DNA from: Candidatus Chloroploca mongolica
GTDB taxonomy: Bacteria; Chloroflexota; Chloroflexia; Chloroflexales; Chloroflexaceae
NCBI RefSeq assembly: GCF_004762035.2
Contig: NZ_SIJK02000001.1
Coordinates: forward strand, 1-64,000
Length of the DNA stretch: 64,000 bases
Direction: 5' to 3'
The notes under the pieces are model-generated. The model was not told the origin of the DNA and did no database searches. It saw only the letters and a program-made list of their open reading frames with translations. Below, in pieces: positions 16,889 to 26,458 of the stretch (position 1 is the stretch's first letter; the number at the start of each line of letters is the position of its first letter). A program made the translations under genes and the position numbers.

Positions 16889-18601
16889 ATGTCTGCACGT
16901 CGCAAACGTTGGGAGCTCGCGCCGCCTGCATCCTCCGAATTTACCAGGGCTACCGGGCTGAGTCCTTTGCTCGCGACGTTGCTCTATCAGCGTCAGCAAC
17001 ATACTCCGGAAACAATTGCGGCGTTTCTGACTGACGATCACCGTACCGGCCTGCATGATCCGTTTTTGATGAAAGGTATGGCGGAAGGTTGTGATCGTAT
17101 TCTGCATGCTATTCAGCATGAAGAGAAAATCGCGATCTATGGTGACTTTGATACTGATGGTGTCACGGCGGTCACCTTGCTGATCCAGGCCTTGACGGCG
17201 ATGGGGGCACAGGTGCAGCCCTACATTCCCCATCGTACCCGTGAGGGGTATGGGCTCAATGTTTTTGCCATCAACGAACTGGCCTCGCGTGGGGTGCAAC
17301 TCTTGATCACGGTTGATTGTGGCATCAGCAATGTGGTTGAGGTTGCCGAAGCAAAGCGACTTGGGCTCGATGTAATCATTACCGATCACCACCAACCCCA
17401 TGCTATTTTGCCCGACGCGCTGGTTGTGATCAATCCGAAACAGGCTGGTTGTTCCTACCCCTATAAAGATCTGGTGGGGGTTGGCATTGCCTACAAACTG
17501 GTGCAGGCGCTGGTTCGACGCGGGTTGACGTTGAACGGGTTGCGTGGGCGTGATCTGCTTGATGTGGTTGCCCTGGGCACGGTGGCTGATATGGGGCCAC
17601 TGCATGGCGAAAACCGCACCCTGGTGAAGATGGGGCTCAAGGCGATCCATTCCTCTGAACGGCCCGGCCTCAAGGCGTTGATTGAGCTTGCTGGCTTGCG
17701 GCGGAGTGCCGTGACGGCGACGGATATCGGGTTTGCGCTGGGGCCGCGTCTGAATGCGGCGGGCCGCCTCGATGATGCCGTGCGCTCGTATGAACTCTTG
17801 CTTGCCCAGGATGCGCCAACTGCCGTTACGCTCGCCCAGGCGCTGAATCAAGCCAACCGCGAACGACAGGATTTGACGAAACGTGTCCAGACCGAGGCGC
17901 AGGCGCTGGCTGAGGCAACTGGTCTGGCGCAGCGACGGTTGGTGCTGCTTGCGCACGAGGAGTTTCCCGCCGGGGTGCTGGGCCTGGTGGCGGCGCGCCT
18001 GGTTGAAGAATGGGCGCGTCCAGTGCTCTTGATCGAACGTGGCGAAGGCGAGTCTCGTGGCTCGGCGCGTTCGGTGCCGGGTTTTAGTATCATTGACGCG
18101 CTCACGCAGTGCCAGGATCTTTTTGTCCGGTTTGGAGGCCACGCGGCTGCGGCTGGCTTTACCATTCACACGCTGCGTCTGCCTGAACTTGAAGCACGGT
18201 TGCTGGCGATCGCGGAACAGCACCTTACTGATGAGATGCTGGTGCCGCGGCTGTTGATTGATGCCGAAGTTGAACTGAATAGGCTTGACTGGGGTCTGCT
18301 TGAGGAACTCAAACGGCTCGAACCCTTTGGTCAGGCCAATCCAATACCGGTGCTGATGAGCAGTCGCGTTGAGGTTGTTGATGTGCGAACCCGTGGGGTA
18401 GGGGGGCAGCATCTGCGTTTGGTGGTGCGCAAGAATGGTACAACCTACGAGGCGATTGCCTTTCGCATGGGCCACCTTGCCGATGCGGTGCGCCGCCATC
18501 CGCTGCTCGATCTCGCCTATACCTTCGAGGACGACGAGTGGAATAACGACCGCCGCTTGCAGTTGAAGATCAAGGATTTCCGTCGAGCGACGCAGGGGTG
18601 A
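16889..18601 (+). CDS. recJ: Single-stranded-DNA-specific exonuclease RecJ
   Basis: A 570-residue DHH-family 5'-3' exonuclease acting in recombination and repair. The DHH-family metal motifs are visible: 'IYGDFDTDGVTAV' (about residues 81-93), 'ITDHHQPH' (about 163-170), and the DHHA1 domain with 'RFGGHAAAAGFTI' (about 415-427). A C-terminal OB-like domain follows. An AAAGAGAGG ribosome site precedes the ATG. Its last 32 bases overlap the 3' end of the convergent HD-GYP gene. Confidence 0.95.
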   Translation: MSARRKRWELAPPASSEFTRATGLSPLLATLLYQRQQHTPETIAAFLTDDHRTGLHDPFLMKGMAEGCDRILHAIQHEEKIAIYGDFDTDGVTAVTLLIQALTAMGAQVQPYIPHRTREGYGLNVFAINELASRGVQLLITVDCGISNVVEVAEAKRLGLDVIITDHHQPHAILPDALVVINPKQAGCSYPYKDLVGVGIAYKLVQALVRRGLTLNGLRGRDLLDVVALGTVADMGPLHGENRTLVKMGLKAIHSSERPGLKALIELAGLRRSAVTATDIGFALGPRLNAAGRLDDAVRSYELLLAQDAPTAVTLAQALNQANRERQDLTKRVQTEAQALAEATGLAQRRLVLLAHEEFPAGVLGLVAARLVEEWARPVLLIERGEGESRGSARSVPGFSIIDALTQCQDLFVRFGGHAAAAGFTIHTLRLPELEARLLAIAEQHLTDEMLVPRLLIDAEVELNRLDWGLLEELKRLEPFGQANPIPVLMSSRVEVVDVRTRGVGGQHLRLVVRKNGTTYEAIAFRMGHLADAVRRHPLLDLAYTFEDDEWNNDRRLQLKIKDFRRATQG

Positions 18602-20285
18602 GCAGTCCCATCATTGTGCGCTCGTCCTGCGTAAGAATCGCCCCCTTTGACCGGGCACGCAGCAACGCGGCAACACACTCCTCATCCAGTTCACGGCCGG
18701 CAATGCGTTGCAGAATGGCGAGCGCTTCTTCGACCGAGCGCGCCGGGCGATAGGTGCGGTGGCTCGTGATCGCGTCAAAGACGTCAGCGACAGCGACGAT
18801 GCGCCCGATCAGTGAAATCTGAACATCTTTCAGCCCATATGGGTACCCGCCTCCATCCAGGCGCTCGTGGTGCTGGGCTAGGGCCTGCCAGGCATCACGC
18901 AATAACTCTAGTTCAAGCAACCCATTTTCTTTGAGAAACTCTACCCCATAGAGTGGATGTTGACGCATCTGGCGGAATTCGGCCTCGGTCAGCGTGCCGC
19001 GTTTCTTCAGAATACGGTCAGGGATGCGAATCTTGCCGACATCGTGCAACTTGCTGGCAATGCGTACCCGATAGATCATGGCGTGATCAAGGCCCAGTTC
19101 TTGCGCAATTGCCACCGAGAAATCACTGACTCGTTGACTGTGGCCCCGCGTGTAGGGATCTTTCAGGTCAATGGCCCCGGTAATTGCATCAATAATGCGG
19201 GTCGACAGGGTCTCGACATCGGTATAGAGCTGGGCCAGGCGAATGATCGTTGCGGCTTGTCCGGCTAATGACTCGAACAGGCTAATATCTTCGGCATTGA
19301 AGCTGCGTCCCTGGCGCGGATTCAACGCCTGGGCTCCCCCAATGATCCGCCCCTCCAGGATACCAAGCTGCCCGCCCACGTCAATTTTGGGGGCCCTGAG
19401 GGGGACACAGAGAATCGAACGGGTCACAAAGCCACTCTCACTATCAACCTGGCGATAGAAGCGCTGGTCATGATGGACATCATTGACGACGACGGTTTCG
19501 CCGGTTGCGACGACATGACCAATGATGCCCTGTCCAGCTGGGATCCGCTTCGCCTCAACTTCGCTCCGTCGGTACCCCGTCGCCAGATAGAGCACCAGTT
19601 CGTTCTGGATCTCGTCGTAGAGCCAGATTGAAGCCGCCTCGATATCGAGCAGTTCGCACGCATACTCCATGATCCGATTGAGCAGATCGTCGCGGTTGAG
19701 CGTGGTCGTTAGGCGTGAGATAATCTCGATGAGGACGTGTTGCCGCCGTTCGCGCTGGCGGGCCTCGGTGAGCAAACGAGCTTTTTCGACTTCGGTGACC
19801 AGTCGGCTGCAGATGAGGTCGATCAAAGCGATCTCGTCTGGCTCATCGCATGTATCGTTGGTGAGGTTGAAGAGTTGCACCACGCCAACTGCGACGCCTC
19901 GTAGCATCAAAGGAACGCAGTACATCGTGCGCAATTCCATGCCTGCGAGTTCGCCGACGGCGCGATCCCAATGCGGATCATCAACGACATTGGCAATAAA
20001 AAGGGGTTGACCCTGACGAAGAGTCAACCCTGCGACCCCACGGTCGGCATTGATGCGCATCCCAATCAAGCTACGACTTGCCTCATTGCCTTTGACCACC
20101 GTAAAGATGAGCTCGTGGCTCGCCTCTTCATACAGATAGAGGGTTCCGGCTTCGGCCCCGGTCATTTCAATCAACAGATCGAGCATCTGATCCAGCAGTC
20201 CGTCCAGTTCGGTACTGGCCGCAATCTGATTGGCGCGTTGAATGACGTCAATCGTTGATGTGAGGCGTGTCTGCTGGTCTGGCAT
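18570..20285 (-). CDS. GAF-GAF-HD-GYP signalling protein
   Basis: A 571-residue protein, taking the ATG at 20285 ('MPDQQTRLTSTID'); the frame is open further upstream, but that part overlaps the preceding gene and is not protein-like. Two GAF sensor domains (about residues 20-190 and 190-370) are followed by an HD-GYP domain with 'KLHDVGKIRIPD' (about 413-424) and 'HHERLDGGGYPYGLK' (about 470-484). All metal-binding residues appear present, so it is probably an active cyclic-di-GMP phosphodiesterase gated by a small ligand or redox signal. It lies 34 bases after the DUF512 gene on the same strand, a likely operon. Confidence 0.88.
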   Translation of the reverse strand: MPDQQTRLTSTIDVIQRANQIAASTELDGLLDQMLDLLIEMTGAEAGTLYLYEEASHELIFTVVKGNEASRSLIGMRINADRGVAGLTLRQGQPLFIANVVDDPHWDRAVGELAGMELRTMYCVPLMLRGVAVGVVQLFNLTNDTCDEPDEIALIDLICSRLVTEVEKARLLTEARQRERRQHVLIEIISRLTTTLNRDDLLNRIMEYACELLDIEAASIWLYDEIQNELVLYLATGYRRSEVEAKRIPAGQGIIGHVVATGETVVVNDVHHDQRFYRQVDSESGFVTRSILCVPLRAPKIDVGGQLGILEGRIIGGAQALNPRQGRSFNAEDISLFESLAGQAATIIRLAQLYTDVETLSTRIIDAITGAIDLKDPYTRGHSQRVSDFSVAIAQELGLDHAMIYRVRIASKLHDVGKIRIPDRILKKRGTLTEAEFRQMRQHPLYGVEFLKENGLLELELLRDAWQALAQHHERLDGGGYPYGLKDVQISLIGRIVAVADVFDAITSHRTYRPARSVEEALAILQRIAGRELDEECVAALLRARSKGAILTQDERTMMGLLTPASLDGNP

Positions 20286-20319
20286 GATACGGTATCCTCT
20301 ACCCTTTGGGCTGCCGCCC

Positions 20320-21843
20320 TCAAACATCATAGGCCAGGGCGCGTACATAGCGCACCAACTCGTCAGGATCGCCGGCGAGGGCGACCGGGACACCGGAGGC
20401 TTCCGTGATCTGGTGCAGCGTATAGTCGTCAATGGTGCGTTCACCAGTATAGTTGAACATGACCCGTGGCAAGAGCGCACGGGTGCAGCCGCTTGCACGG
20501 AGAACCGGGATCAGATCCTGGGCGGTCAATAGCCCGCTGACCGTGACAGTTTCACCAAAGAAGAGATTGGTGATCGGCAAGACGTGTATCGTTAACCCTT
20601 CAATCCGTCTGAGTCGTCGAGCGACCTGTTCAAGCAGTGGCGCAGCCAGGGTGCCACAGACGAGCGCCAGACTGGTCGGCTGGGCAAGGCGGGCAGGGAG
20701 TTTGCGGCGAGCGCGTGCCCACAGGTCGAGGAAGTCGCGTACCATGCCGACGCCATTCGAATACTGGGGCATATCATCGTACTGTTCGGCAGGGGGCAGC
20801 GTTCGTTCGGCCAGCAGATAGAACTCATCACTCGGATAGACGAGGGTAAAGCCGGTTTCAGCCCGGCAACGTGCCCCGATAGGCTCGATCAGGTCGATCA
20901 CCGCTGCTGCTTCTTCACCCGTATAGCAACGCAGCGGAATATCGGTTGCCGCCCCGAGACGTGAGCAGAACCCCATCTCGGGGTTGTGCAGTGGTTGTAC
21001 GGGTTGATCCTGCGGGGGCCTTTGCTCTTCCCAGAGGGGCTGTGCTTCCCAGTTGGTATTGATCCAGTCGGGCGTCTCGTGAACCTGAATTGCCGCCTTG
21101 ATCGTGCTGGGGCGTTTGCCGTCAAAGCGATACTTCGTCAAGCCTACCGGAACAACCGCAATCGACTGAACAATTGGCTGGAGGGCCAGCAGATCCTCGA
21201 TGCTCTGCCGCAAGACTTCGCCATCATTGGCCCCCGGGCAGGCGACGATCTGGGCGTGAACATCAATGCCCATGGCCCCGAGGCGGCGGATCTGCTCGCG
21301 CACATCGGGCACATCACGCTTGCCAAGCATCAGGGCACGCCAGAAGGGATCAGTCGCGTGAACACTAATATTCATCGGTGAAAGGCGCTGTTCGCCGATG
21401 CGCTGCCAATCCTCCTCGGTCAGATTGGTAAAGGTGACAAAATTATTGTAGAGAAAAGAGAGCCGGTAATCGTCATCTTTGAGATAGAGCGTTTTGCGAA
21501 ACCCTTTGGGCATCTGGGTCAAAAAGCAGAAGGGACATTTATTATTGCATGTACGCAACCGATCAAAGAGTGGTTCGGTAAACTCAATGCCAAGATCGTC
21601 GTCGGGATCTTTGTCGAGTTGATGAGTATGTTCATCGCCACCGGCAGTGCGTACCCGCAACGTGACCGACTCTTCGGCGATGGCAAAACGATAATCAATC
21701 ACGTCGCGCAGACGTTGCTGCCCGATCGCGACCAGCGTATCACCAGGCTTGAGTCCAAGCGTTGCCCCGAGACTACCCGGCGCAACCGAGGCAATGACCC
21801 CACCTTCGCCCGTAATCTGTTTGAGATCAGGTTGATATTCCAC
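20320..21843 (-). CDS. DUF512-family Fe-S protein with PDZ-like N-terminus
   Basis: A 507-residue protein starting at GTG 21843 after TAGGTGCT. Residues 10-80 look like a PDZ fold ('GSLGATLGLKPGDTLVAIG'). A radical-SAM-like core begins with 'RTCNNKCPFCFLTQMPKG' (C-x3-C-x2-C), which should hold a 4Fe-4S cluster. The C-terminal part ('DDYTLHQITEASGVPV') matches the DUF512 region. The family is common in cyanobacteria, Chloroflexi and Firmicutes, and its substrate is unknown. It is the first gene of a probable two-gene unit with the HD-GYP protein. Confidence 0.85.
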   Translation of the reverse strand: MEYQPDLKQITGEGGVIASVAPGSLGATLGLKPGDTLVAIGQQRLRDVIDYRFAIAEESVTLRVRTAGGDEHTHQLDKDPDDDLGIEFTEPLFDRLRTCNNKCPFCFLTQMPKGFRKTLYLKDDDYRLSFLYNNFVTFTNLTEEDWQRIGEQRLSPMNISVHATDPFWRALMLGKRDVPDVREQIRRLGAMGIDVHAQIVACPGANDGEVLRQSIEDLLALQPIVQSIAVVPVGLTKYRFDGKRPSTIKAAIQVHETPDWINTNWEAQPLWEEQRPPQDQPVQPLHNPEMGFCSRLGAATDIPLRCYTGEEAAAVIDLIEPIGARCRAETGFTLVYPSDEFYLLAERTLPPAEQYDDMPQYSNGVGMVRDFLDLWARARRKLPARLAQPTSLALVCGTLAAPLLEQVARRLRRIEGLTIHVLPITNLFFGETVTVSGLLTAQDLIPVLRASGCTRALLPRVMFNYTGERTIDDYTLHQITEASGVPVALAGDPDELVRYVRALAYDV

Positions 21844-21960
21844 AGCACCTACATACGAGAACCTCTGATGAATCGTCCCCCAGAGGCTCTGCTAACTATA
21901 CGCATAGATTTATATTATACCATCCTTCAGGGGATTTTTGCCCACCTAAAGGGTCTGCTG

Positions 21961-22031
21961 CACGGGCACCCGCAAGGGGTGCCCCTACACCGGGCCCGGC
22001 CCCGTAGGGGCACCCCTTGCGGGTGCCCGTG
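21961..22031. repeat. Palindromic repeat, GGGCACCCGC family
   Basis: The arm CACGGGCACCCGCAAGGGGT and its exact complement flank a GC-rich centre. The same core recurs at 36104-36175 and, diverged, at 9762-9838. Confidence 0.75.
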
Positions 22032-22060
22032 CGGGTGCCTGTTTCGTATGATGCCATCTC

Positions 22061-22113
22061 GTGTCTGCTGAGGCAACCGGCCAGCTTTGCTGGCCGTTGG
22101 CCTCAACAGACAC
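22061..22113 (-). terminator. Long hairpin downstream of selO
   Basis: GTGTCTG...GGCCAGC pairs with GCTGGCC...CAGACAC around TTT. It is placed directly after the selO stop, so it is probably its terminator, although no T-run is seen. Confidence 0.5.
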
Positions 22114-22122
22114 AGAGGTATC

Positions 22123-23682
22123 CTACGAACTACACGAAAGCATTGAGCACCCGGCACGTTCGCGGGCCCAGTCGGGGCGTTTCTGGATGAATGGGGCGCT
22201 GACGGGCTGATCATCGTATGGTCTGCGGAGGGCGTTGAGCAGGGCGTGAATGCGACTTGGGTCGCCCTCTTCGGCAAGATCAATGGCCTGTTGGGCCAGA
22301 TAATTCCGTAAAACAGTGCGCGGGTTGACCGCGTTCATCTGGGCGCGGCGCTCGGCGGGGTCAAGCCGATCACGCTGAACCCGCGCCGCGTAGTGGTGAA
22401 TCCAGGTGGCAAAGGTCTGTTCGTGGCGAGTGAAGAGCTCATCACGATAAAAGGCCTCACGCAGGGGTTCCAGTGATGGTGCGGCGGGGTTGAGATCGGC
22501 TAGGCCGCGGAAGAACCAGGTCATATCCACTTCAGCGATCTGCATCAGCCGATAGGCCTCGCTGACGAGGGCCTGATCGTGCTCGTCAAAGCTCTTGAAG
22601 CCAAATTTTGCTGCGGTCATGGTGCGCTGTTCTGCCAAAAAGACCGCAACATACCGATCCAAGCTGGCCTGCAGGATCTGCTGGTCAGGCAAGAGGCTAG
22701 CAAGCGCCCCGGCGAGACAGGCCAGGTTCCAGTGCGCAATCTGTGGTTGATGGGCAAAGCGGTAGCGGCGCCCGCTCTCATCGGTGGTATTCGGCGTCCA
22801 GTCGGGATCAAAATTGTCGACCCAGCCATACGGCCCGTAATCGATTGTTAGCCCCAGGATCGACATATTGTCGGTATTCATCACGCCATGCACAAAGCCG
22901 ACCCGCATCCAGTGCGTGATCATGTGGGCGGTGCGGACGCAGACCGCTTCAAACCAGCGGCTCCGCAGCGTCTCGGGGTCGCCTTCAAGTTCGGGAAAGT
23001 CACGGTTGATCGTGAAATCAACGAGTTGCGCCAGCAGATCACGGTCGCCACGGGCCGCCAGGATCTCAAAATTGCCAAAACGAATGAATGAAGGCGCCAC
23101 GCGACAGACAATCGCCCCCGGCTCGGGGCGGGCATGCCCATCGTAGAACATATCGCGGATGACCTCTTCGCCGGTCGCCACCAGGCTAAGCGCCCGGGTT
23201 GTCGGCACCCCGAGGTGGTGCATCGCCTCGCTGCAGAGGAACTCGCGGATCGACGAGCGCAATACGGCCCGCCCGTCGGCGGTGCGTGAATAGGGCGTTA
23301 GCCCGGCTCCTTTGAGCTGTAATTCCCAGCGCTCGCCAGCACGATTGATCACCTCGCCGAGCGTAATTGCCCGCCCGTCACCCAATTGCCCGGCCCAGTG
23401 GCCGAACTGATGCCCACCGTAACAAGCCGCATACGGCTGCATCCCCCTGACCAGCGCATTGCCCCCAAAGACCTGGGCAAAGGCCGGTGACGTGATCGCT
23501 TCGTGGTTGAGATCGAGGAGCTCGGCCACCTCGGCGGCATACGCCAGTAACCGTGGTTCGGCCACAGGTGTGGGCAATACCGGCGACCAGCATGCGTTCA
23601 ATACCTGACGTGGATGTCGGCTCTCTTCAGGATCACCAGGAAGTTCGTTGACAAAGCGGTTCTCAAAACGCCAGTTTTGCAT
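22123..23682 (-). CDS. selO: Protein adenylyltransferase SelO (YdiU family)
   Basis: A 519-residue pseudokinase-fold enzyme that transfers AMP from ATP to hydroxyl side chains of proteins. Conserved segments include '[18 protein letters not shown]' (about residues 88-105), '[17 protein letters not shown]' and '[19 protein letters not shown]' with the metal-binding Asn/Asp residues. The protein ends in 'GCSMLSCSS': the position that is selenocysteine in animal SelO is Cys here. The gene has no clear ribosome site and is followed by a hairpin. It lies head-to-tail with the radical SAM gene but is separated by only 26 bases. Confidence 0.93.
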   Translation of the reverse strand: MQNWRFENRFVNELPGDPEESRHPRQVLNACWSPVLPTPVAEPRLLAYAAEVAELLDLNHEAITSPAFAQVFGGNALVRGMQPYAACYGGHQFGHWAGQLGDGRAITLGEVINRAGERWELQLKGAGLTPYSRTADGRAVLRSSIREFLCSEAMHHLGVPTTRALSLVATGEEVIRDMFYDGHARPEPGAIVCRVAPSFIRFGNFEILAARGDRDLLAQLVDFTINRDFPELEGDPETLRSRWFEAVCVRTAHMITHWMRVGFVHGVMNTDNMSILGLTIDYGPYGWVDNFDPDWTPNTTDESGRRYRFAHQPQIAHWNLACLAGALASLLPDQQILQASLDRYVAVFLAEQRTMTAAKFGFKSFDEHDQALVSEAYRLMQIAEVDMTWFFRGLADLNPAAPSLEPLREAFYRDELFTRHEQTFATWIHHYAARVQRDRLDPAERRAQMNAVNPRTVLRNYLAQQAIDLAEEGDPSRIHALLNALRRPYDDQPVSAPFIQKRPDWARERAGCSMLSCSS

Positions 23683-23708
23683 ACAAGAACAACTTGTTTC
23701 TAGATCTA

Positions 23709-24923
23709 TTAATAGATAAATTCTGATAGATGATACAGAACGACTTTTGTCGCCGGGTCAACGTGTGCTTTGAGCCCCGCCTTGAGGAGGTCTAGCTGGA
23801 CGTCAATGGCCTGCTCGTCGAGCGGTTGGCTGTTTACATCGCGCAACTGGGCGAGATAAGGGCTCTCATCAGGCACCATGAGGGGCGACAGATAGACCAG
23901 ATCGCCTTCGCCGAGGCCCATCGCGCCAACGATGCGCAGCGAATTGGCGACGTGCTGCGCCGCCAGGCGCTCACCCCCGGCCCCCGCGAGCAAAATGACG
24001 CCCACACTGATCCCTGCCTGCTTGATCGTCTGCACGACCTCAACGCAGGCGGCGGGCGAACCGGGCTTGTTGAGCAACCCAAAGACCTCGGGGTCGCCAG
24101 TTTCGAGGCCCAGGTAGATTCGGCGCACCTGAGCCTCGCGCAACTCACGATACGCGGCGACCGACTTGCGTTCAGCGCCAAAAATATCGAGAAACGCATA
24201 GATCCCACGCAACGCATTCCCTGAACCCAGCGCAAACTCGCGCTGCACCACCTCAAGCAGTTCACGCAGGCGGGGCTGGGGGATGATCAACGCATTCGCA
24301 TCACCGAGAAAAATGGCATTGCGCAGCTCCATGCCGCGCCCGAGCAGTCCCTTGACCTCGTGAATATGTTGACATAACTCTTCAGGGCCTTTGATCCGAA
24401 AAGGCCGGTCGTGGTACAACGTACAGAAGGTACAGCGGTTCCAGCTACATCCCTCGGTTGCCTGCACCACCACAGCCTGATAGTGATCAGGCGGAAGGAT
24501 AGAGATCGGCTTGTAGATCGCATCAAAGCGTTCCCGTTCAGCCTCAAGCCGAGGGACATCCCAGGCGAGGATGCGTTCAAGCCACGCGTTGAGCTCAGGC
24601 TGCTGGCTAGCTTCAAGTTGACCAGCGAGATGGCTCATATGCGTGACCATCTCGTGCAGAAAGGTCTGCCGTTCATCCTGGTTCAGCATATAGCGGAGCT
24701 TCTGGCCAGGAGCCAGGGACTGCTTGCGCAACACATCGCCCCGCAGACCACGCCGATAATTGATCCCCTCACGAAACGCGCCGATCAGCCGTCCTTCGCC
24801 ATCGAACGAATAGCGGTGGGTAAAGTTGTCGGCAAGCGTAAAAAAATGCGGTTGCACATTGAGTGACAGCACATGCTGATCGGGCGTCACGATTGTCTGC
24901 GCACCAGTAAGCGAAGGTTGCAT
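23709..24923 (-). CDS. Radical SAM protein with C-x4-C-x2-C cluster motif
   Basis: A 404-residue protein. The cluster motif is '[14 protein letters not shown]' (about residues 154-167): the first two cysteines are separated by four residues instead of the classical three, a spacing shared by a subgroup of uncharacterised radical SAM proteins. '[12 protein letters not shown]' (about 268) and '[13 protein letters not shown]' fit the SAM barrel. The N-terminal 120 residues are an extra domain, and no cobalamin-binding domain is visible. The substrate is unknown. It precedes selO on the same strand by 26 bases, so the two may be co-transcribed. Confidence 0.85.
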   Translation of the reverse strand: MQPSLTGAQTIVTPDQHVLSLNVQPHFFTLADNFTHRYSFDGEGRLIGAFREGINYRRGLRGDVLRKQSLAPGQKLRYMLNQDERQTFLHEMVTHMSHLAGQLEASQQPELNAWLERILAWDVPRLEAERERFDAIYKPISILPPDHYQAVVVQATEGCSWNRCTFCTLYHDRPFRIKGPEELCQHIHEVKGLLGRGMELRNAIFLGDANALIIPQPRLRELLEVVQREFALGSGNALRGIYAFLDIFGAERKSVAAYRELREAQVRRIYLGLETGDPEVFGLLNKPGSPAACVEVVQTIKQAGISVGVILLAGAGGERLAAQHVANSLRIVGAMGLGEGDLVYLSPLMVPDESPYLAQLRDVNSQPLDEQAIDVQLDLLKAGLKAHVDPATKVVLYHLSEFIY

Positions 24924-25026
24924 ATGAAATCCCTGGGTAAGTCTCTATTTATTGTACACGTTGTCACGACCTTGAACAAGGTGGCGCTTCCCAAGGAGCA
25001 ATGCTTTTCACAGAAGACGGTTTTGA

Positions 25027-25098
25027 TTTTGACGCAAAGGCGCAGAGGCGCAAAGATTTGAGGCATCTCCAAGCGTAGCTTCGTGCCTTTGCGTCAAA
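25027..25098. repeat. TTTGACGCAAAGGCGC repeat, inverted pair
   Basis: A forward copy TTTTGACGCAAAGGCGCAGA at 25027 and an inverted GCCTTTGCGTCAAA end at 25085-25098 make a 72-base imperfect palindrome. This appears to be the complete form of the element seen partly at 15835 and 36061. Confidence 0.65.
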
Positions 25099-25206
25099 CC
25101 AACCATCTTCGTTGAATGGCAAGCCAGGCCGGCTACCCTGATCTTGCCAGAAGGGAGTATACTTAAGCTTGATGAAGGTTACGCGTTTCATCAAGAAAGT
25201 TGCCCT

Positions 25207-26421
25207 ATGCCGACCTTAGAACAACGTTTTGCTGCGCTCGAAGCAGAGAATCGGCAACTCCGTGCGCAGATAACGGAGTTAAGCAAAAAGACCACCCGCT
25301 TTCGTGACATGATTCTCTCGACGCCAGTGGCAGTGGCTGTTGCATCAGTCGAGACTGAACTGGTTGATTATGGCAATCCGGCATTTGCGAGTCTTCTTGG
25401 CTATGATCTCGAAGAGCTTATGGGCCTGCCGCTGACCAAGGTTTTTGCCGAAGAACCGGACTATATCCAGCATCTTTTTGTCAAGTGTGTTGCCGAGGGC
25501 GCATGGCAGGGCGAGTTGCGCTATTGTCACAAAGATGGCTCACCGATCCCTGCTTTGCTGACGGCCAGCGTGCTGCATGATAGTGATGGCAAGCCTTATG
25601 CGGTGGTTGGTTTTGCCCATGACCTGCGAGAGCAGAAAGAGCAAGAAGGGCAGTTACGCATCTTCAAGTTGCTGGTTGACAATGCACCAGATGGCATTGC
25701 CCTCTCTAATACGGATCTGCGCATTACGTATGCCAATCCTGCCTTTGTGACCATGATGGGGCATCACGATTCTCTGATTGGGCAGCCTGTCAGCAGTTTG
25801 ATTATTGACGAAGATCATGCGCTGCTTGAGACGCTTGCCAAGAAGGTGCTTGTCAGTGGCACCGTGATTGAGCAGCTTCACTATCAACGCCCAAATGGCG
25901 ATATCTTTACCGCCCAGGTCTCGGGACTCATTATCTATGATGAGCAAGGTCGCCCGATTGGCTTTGCCTCGATCAACCGTGATCTGACTGATCAGCTGCG
26001 GGCTGAGCAAGAGCGACGGACGTTGCAGGAAGAAGTGATCCAGGCCCAACAGGCGGCCCTGCGCGAACTTTCGACCCCGTTGATGCCGATTGCCGATAAA
26101 GTTGTGGTGATGCCAATTATTGGCAGCATTGATCAGACGCGGGCGCAGATGATTATGGAGACGTTGCTCGAGGGGATTGCAGCGCACCGGGCAACCTTTG
26201 CGATCCTCGATATTACCGGGGTGCGCGTGGTTGATACCCAGGTTGCCGCAGCGATGATCCGCGCGGCCCAGGCGGCGCGCATGCTCGGGGCCGAGGTTGT
26301 CTTGACCGGCATTGGCCCAGAGGTAGCACAGACCCTGGTGCATATCGGTGCTGATCTGCGTGAACTGGTTGCCCGCAGTAGTTTGCAGCAGGGCATTGCG
26401 TATGCGATGAAACGCATTTAG
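25207..26421 (+). CDS. PAS-PAS-STAS signalling protein (RsbR-like)
   Basis: A 404-residue cytoplasmic protein; the start at 25207 is preferred over 25144. A short N-terminal coiled coil ('EQRFAALEAENRQLRAQI') is followed by two PAS domains (about residues 35-150 and 150-275) and a C-terminal STAS domain (about 286-400) with 'PIIGSIDQTRAQMIMETLLEG' split around the usual strand-helix, then 'ILDITGVRVVDTQVAAAMI'. The STAS phospho-site region is 'DITGVRVVDT', where RsbR-like proteins have a Thr/Ser. It may act in a stressosome-like partner-switching system; no kinase or phosphatase gene is adjacent. Confidence 0.85.
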   Translation: MPTLEQRFAALEAENRQLRAQITELSKKTTRFRDMILSTPVAVAVASVETELVDYGNPAFASLLGYDLEELMGLPLTKVFAEEPDYIQHLFVKCVAEGAWQGELRYCHKDGSPIPALLTASVLHDSDGKPYAVVGFAHDLREQKEQEGQLRIFKLLVDNAPDGIALSNTDLRITYANPAFVTMMGHHDSLIGQPVSSLIIDEDHALLETLAKKVLVSGTVIEQLHYQRPNGDIFTAQVSGLIIYDEQGRPIGFASINRDLTDQLRAEQERRTLQEEVIQAQQAALRELSTPLMPIADKVVVMPIIGSIDQTRAQMIMETLLEGIAAHRATFAILDITGVRVVDTQVAAAMIRAAQAARMLGAEVVLTGIGPEVAQTLVHIGADLRELVARSSLQQGIAYAMKRI

Positions 26422-26452
26422 CTTCCGGGAAGCTTGAAGCTTCCCGGAAGCT
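26420..26452. terminator. Perfect hairpin between convergent genes
   Basis: AGCTTCCGGGAAGCT and its complement flank TGA, with a short T-rich stretch after it on the plus strand. It probably terminates transcription from both sides (PAS-STAS gene and ExeM-like gene). Confidence 0.7.
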
Positions 26453-26458
26453 ACCCTT

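Noticed and set aside
16853-18499. Long open frame antisense to recJ
   Set aside because: Shadow of recJ codon bias; no motifs and no ribosome site.
20286-20498. N-terminal extension of the GAF-GAF-HD-GYP protein
   Set aside because: It overlaps the end of the DUF512 gene in another frame, and the start at 20285 gives the natural GAF beginning.
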